A stretch of DNA of 64,000 nucleotides from Prevotellaceae bacterium UBA2852 (GTDB taxonomy: Bacteria > Bacteroidota > Bacteroidia > Bacteroidales > Bacteroidaceae), in the NCBI GenBank assembly GCA_002350855.1, contig DEFM01000024.1:95837-159836 (forward strand), read 5' to 3'. The position numbers and the translations under genes are program-made. This document shows positions 60,872 to 64,000 of this stretch, one piece after another; position 1 is the stretch's first letter; every line of letters begins with the position of its first letter. Below the pieces are notes generated by a model. It was given only the letters and a program-made list of their open reading frames with translations, made no database searches and was not told where the DNA came from.

Positions 60872-61721
60872 TACTTTCCATATCCGTTCCACATGTTGGA
60901 GGTAACGGATGATGCAGTGGAAACAGAAGGAGTGCTGCCTGAGACGAGAGTCATGCCTGTCGGCATCTTACTGTTTGAAGGAACCTTAAAGTAGAAATGG
61001 GTTGTACCGCCACTACTGAAGGAATACCAGCTGCCTTTAGAATAGGAGGCAGATTTCGATGTCACTCCTGTGAGGCTGCTTCCGCCTTCCAATCCTCCGA
61101 TTGAAACCACATTGCCGCCAGTGATGTAGAGTTTGTAGCCGCCCTCGGTGTTGGCATCAATACCCACTTCAGGACTGGTAGTAGCTACCGCAAACACATT
61201 TCCACCCTTTATATAGAAATTGCCGTTGGCATCCAAACCATCATTGCCAGTGCTGTTACCCATCACATATCCTCCGCTGATGGTGAAATCGCTGGAAGAG
61301 TTGATGGCATCGTCGCCAGACTGTGCATAGACATAGCCGCCATTGATCTCGATTGTGCTCTTCGACTCGATAGCCTCGTGGCTGCTGGCTATTGCAACAA
61401 TTGTTCCGCCGTTGATGACTATGCCGCCGGAATAGGTGTAGTTCTTGTTGTCACCGCCGCCGGGACCGCCACCTCCGCCACCGGGACCACCGTCACCAGA
61501 TTGTCGGTCACTTCAGCGAAGTCAATCTTCATTGCGGTGATGTCGCTGATGGCAAACTCCTTACCCATGATGGTCAGTGTGGTGCCGTCGGTATAGGTCA
61601 TTTCTCCTGTCTGCGATGCAGGGAACTTATATGTGACATCTCCTACGGAGACATTAAGATTCTGGGCGTTGACCGTCAACACCATGAGTGCAGCGGCAAG
61701 AATAGTAAGAACTCGTTTCAT
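60868..61721 (-). pseudogene. Frameshifted exported carbohydrate-binding-type protein (Cthe_2159-like)
   Basis: Two frames form one gene. The first, from ATG 61721, has a signal peptide and about 65 residues of DUF-like beta sequence up to FAEVTDN near 61500. The second continues with a Gly/Pro linker (GDGGPGGGGGGPGGGD) into repeated INGGTIVAIASSHEAIESKS / INGGYVYAQSGDDAI / ISGGYVMGNSTGNDGLD units, a beta-helix pattern like the Cthe_2159 carbohydrate-binding domain, and ends at 60868. One base is missing between them at about 61496-61505, next to the Gly-rich linker. Without the shift it would encode about 284 residues. Pseudogene, phase variation or sequencing error are all possible. Confidence 0.8.
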
Positions 61722-62107
61722 TTCACAGCGATTTTATAAGTTCCACTTTTACCCTTAATCACATACACACCGGGAGGTAAGTTCTTAAGTTCTTGAGTAT
61801 TTGAGAGCTTAAGTTGGCGTCCGTTAAGGTCGTAAACCTCAGTAATGTTTTCCAGTTCCTCGTCAGTGAGAGACTTTATTCCTGTTGTCTCGTTTGAAGA
61901 AGAGAAATACATCTTACTCAGGTTTGAGAGAGCAAACGTCTGTTCGCCTGCAATAAGATTTGTTCCAGAGAAGGAGATATTAAGCGATGAAACCTCCACA
62001 GAGATTTTTGCCCCATCCGTCGTTTCAAACGTCAGATAGGTGTAGTCTTCGGCATGAACAGCCATCGTTCCCAACAGGAACGTCAGAAGAAAAAACAGCT
62101 TTTTCAT
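61718..62107 (-). CDS. Small exported protein with sorting-type tail
   Basis: 129 residues. Signal peptide 1-19 (MKKLFFLLTFLLGTMAVHA). A short beta-rich body (TTDGAKISVEVSSLNISF) is followed by an EVYDLNGRQL sorting-type tail ending in YKIAVK. Residues LSNTQELKNL are encoded by the AACTTAAG/ACTCAAG octamer repeat (61783-61815), an in-frame use of repeat DNA. It overlaps the frameshifted gene by 4 bp (ATGA) and is therefore translated just before it; the two body sequences are similar in pattern. Confidence 0.8.
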   Translation of the reverse strand: MKKLFFLLTFLLGTMAVHAEDYTYLTFETTDGAKISVEVSSLNISFSGTNLIAGEQTFALSNLSKMYFSSSNETTGIKSLTDEELENITEVYDLNGRQLKLSNTQELKNLPPGVYVIKGKSGTYKIAVK

Positions 62108-62249
62108 TAGTTTGTAGTTTAGATAATTGATTGTTTTTCTGCTGCAAAATTAGTGCTTATCTGTCAATGTGTCAAACTATTGCAGATAATTAATGTTAAA
62201 CGTAAGGAAAAGTATGGTAAAAGATTATAAAATGAAAGTAAAAGCACGG

Positions 62250-63797
62250 CTATTCTATCCAGTTCTCACGGTCAAGGCTGCGATAACCGATGGCTTCGGC
62301 GATGTGGTGACTGAGTATGCTCTCAGAGCCGTCGAGATCGGCAATAGTACGTGCAACCTTGAGAATGCGGTCGTAGGCACGTGCAGAGAGATTGAGCTTC
62401 TGCATGGCTGTGCGAAGGCGTTGCATACTGGTATCGTCGAGTACAGCGAATTTCTGAAGAAGTTTTGAGGTCATCTGGGCATTGCAGTGTATTCCTTTGA
62501 TGCCTAAAAACCTGTTTTCCTGTATATTCCTTGCCTTAATTACCCTTTCACGTATTGTCGCAGAACTCTCACCCTTGGGTGCTTTGGATATGGCATCGAA
62601 AGGTACACTCTCTACCTCCACATGCATGTCGATACGGTCGAGCAGAGGACCTGATATCTTATTCAGGTAACGCTGTATCTGTCCTGGTGTACACGAACAC
62701 TGGTGCGTAGGATGATGGTGATAACCACAGGGACAGGGGTTCATCGACGCAACAAGCATGAATGAACATGGAAGAGTAAGGTTGTAGCGGGCACGGGATA
62801 TAGTTATGATGCGGTCTTCGAGGGGCTGACGCAGTGTTTCGAGTACGCTGCGCGAGAATTCTGGCAATTCATCGAGGAAGAGAACACCATTGTGTGCCAG
62901 ACATATTTCACCTGGCATGAAGGAACTTCCTCCGCCAACCAGTGCCACATCGGAAACGGTGTGATGGGGAGCACGGAAGGGACGCTGGCTGATAAGCGTG
63001 GAATTCTGCTGAAGTTTTCCTGCAACACTATGAATCTGGGTGGTTTCAAGACTTTCCTCCAGCGAGAGTGGCGGCAGTATGCTTGGCAAGCGCTTCGCCA
63101 TCATGGACTTGCCACAACCAGGACTGCCTACAAGAAGAATATTATGTCCGCCTGCCGCAGCTATCTCGAAAGCGCGCTTCACACTCTCCTGCCCTTTCAC
63201 CTCATCAAAATCGTAAGAGAAATCCAACACCTGTGAGTAGAAATCCTCACGGGTATTGACAACAGTAGGTTCCAAACCTGAGATATTGTGGAAGAAATCC
63301 ACTATTTCCCTGATGTTGTGAACGCCATAGACTTTGAGGTTGTTGACTACAGCTGCCTCACGTGCGTTTTCCTCTGGTACAAACAGACCTTCATAACCCA
63401 GTTTACGTGCTTTTATGGATATGGGCAGAGCGCCTTTGATAGGAAGGATGGTGCCGTCGAGACCAAGTTCTCCGGCAAACATATATCTTTCCATATTGTC
63501 GGCTTTAAGATATCCAAAGGTCTGCATCACTCCTATCGCCATTGGCAGGTCGAGAGCAGTGCCTTCCTTGCGTACATCTGCCGGAGTGAGGTTGATGATG
63601 ACAGATCGGTTTGTAACATGGTAGTTGTTGGAACGAAGGGCTGAAAGCACTCGTTCCTGACTCTCCTTCACAGCATTGTCGGGAAGTCCAACGATGTTGA
63701 ACCTCGATTGCTGACCTGAGTCATAGTTGTCTGTTTCAACAACTACCACCATTGCCTCAAGTCCCTGAAGTGTAGCACTATGTATTTTTGAAAGCAT
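62250..63797 (-). CDS. comM: YifB/ComM-type AAA ATPase
   Basis: 515 residues, standard length. ComM helps branch migration during integration of transformed DNA. N-terminal Lon-substrate-binding-like domain (about 1-170), then the Mg-chelatase-type AAA domain with Walker A GSPGCGKS (224-231) and Walker B LFLDELPEF, and the C-terminal helical domain (LNLSARAYDRILKVARTIAD). A cysteine-containing CPCGYHHHPTHQCSC segment (about 355-370) is a family zinc-like insert. A boundary element lies just upstream. Confidence 0.96.
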   Translation of the reverse strand: MLSKIHSATLQGLEAMVVVVETDNYDSGQQSRFNIVGLPDNAVKESQERVLSALRSNNYHVTNRSVIINLTPADVRKEGTALDLPMAIGVMQTFGYLKADNMERYMFAGELGLDGTILPIKGALPISIKARKLGYEGLFVPEENAREAAVVNNLKVYGVHNIREIVDFFHNISGLEPTVVNTREDFYSQVLDFSYDFDEVKGQESVKRAFEIAAAGGHNILLVGSPGCGKSMMAKRLPSILPPLSLEESLETTQIHSVAGKLQQNSTLISQRPFRAPHHTVSDVALVGGGSSFMPGEICLAHNGVLFLDELPEFSRSVLETLRQPLEDRIITISRARYNLTLPCSFMLVASMNPCPCGYHHHPTHQCSCTPGQIQRYLNKISGPLLDRIDMHVEVESVPFDAISKAPKGESSATIRERVIKARNIQENRFLGIKGIHCNAQMTSKLLQKFAVLDDTSMQRLRTAMQKLNLSARAYDRILKVARTIADLDGSESILSHHIAEAIGYRSLDRENWIE

Positions 63798-63810
63798 GAT
63801 AAGAAAACAT

Positions 63811-63882
63811 AGACCCTCCCCTTGCCCCTCCCTTATCGTTCGGCTTGCCGACGCTTGCTTGCAAGAACGGAGGGGAGTAATT
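63811..63882 (-). repeat. G-rich palindromic boundary element, copy 10 with hairpin loop insert
   Basis: On the minus strand the TTACTCCCCTCC arm and GGGAGGGGCAAGGGGAGGG-TCT arm enclose a 36-nt insert (GTTC ... GAAC and CTTGC ... GCAAG dyads). The GGGTCT end lies 13 bp before comM. Confidence 0.8.
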
Positions 63883-63929
63883 ACCTACTATGTGGAGGAC
63901 TTATAAGTATATTATTATTGTTTGAAGAT

Positions 63930-63973
63930 CTAACCTCTCCCTCCTTAACCGGAAGGTGAAAAGGGGTGGGTCT
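63930..63973 (+). repeat. G-rich palindromic boundary element, copy 11 (degenerate)
   Basis: CTAACCTCTCCCTCCTTAAC, then CGGAAGGTGAAAAGGGGTGG-GTCT. The GGGTCT end is followed by TCTATTTTATGG, as upstream of the Big_5 lipoprotein gene. Confidence 0.6.
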
Positions 63974-63981
63974 TCTATTTT

Positions 63982-64000
63982 ATGGTAGGTTCTATAAATT
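63982..64000 (+). CDS. Possible start of a further gene, cut by the window edge
   Basis: ATG 63982 follows a boundary element in the orientation and spacing seen before real starts (GGGTCT, about 8-10 bp, ATG). Only six codons are in view, so the call rests on the rule alone. Confidence 0.3.

Overview
The window looks like a chromosomal segment of a Bacteroidales bacterium, most likely Prevotella-like. The evidence is: promoters of the Bacteroidota type (TTG or TTTG, about 20 bp, then TAnnTTTGC); a fused MurF-alanine racemase; the families GSCFA, DUF4954, DUF4835, DUF3098, DUF3127 and Big_5 lipoproteins; C-terminal sorting-type tails on secreted proteins; and carbohydrate enzymes (GH127, GH8). 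I found no rRNA, tRNA, CRISPR array or complete insertion sequence.

Layout. 1-2986 (minus): a LytTR regulator, an FHA membrane protein and a secreted caspase-like protein form a tight operon, followed by a very acidic membrane protein that runs off the window. Its promoter is preceded by two perfect 12-bp direct repeats 22 bp apart, a plausible LytTR operator. 3206-9389: a Gly/Asn/His-rich exported protein, a DUF4954 beta-helix protein, an M16 peptidase and a small lipoprotein. 9453-16260: metG, murF-alr, GSCFA, tatD-like and folK. 16528-24450: a radical SAM/oxidoreductase pair, miaB, then ftsX-DUF3098-uppP-truB-queA. 24854-35147: a large exported modular protein, rpsO, typA, acpP-fabF-rnc and a GH3-family enzyme. 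35408-47713: a lipoprotein, DUF3127, dnaN-coaBC-DUF4835, then on minus recN, a protease-like TPR protein, cysE and a THUMP methyltransferase. 47819-52179: a DUF362 protein, then a decayed accessory region with a type I restriction (hsdR) remnant, a broken small ORF, a Fic gene, a candidate small RNA and a truncated secreted protein. 52245-62107: an M13 peptidase, a B3/B4 protein, GH127, GNAT, GH8, a frameshifted carbohydrate-binding-type surface protein and a small exported protein. 62250-63797: comM.

The most unusual feature is in the spaces between genes. A G-rich palindromic element occurs eleven times. In every copy its GGGTCT/AGACCC end faces a gene boundary, either just before a start codon or just after a stop codon. 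Some copies appear to supply start codons (folK, truB). A related CCCCCTCTAACTCCCC element forms terminators and has displaced the recN stop codon. Other intergenic spaces carry short tandem arrays with strict 6-, 7-, 8-, 9- or 10-bp periods. The same motifs recur at several loci and are sometimes translated in frame. Together with the LytTR-FHA-caspase cluster and its candidate operator, these are the main leads.
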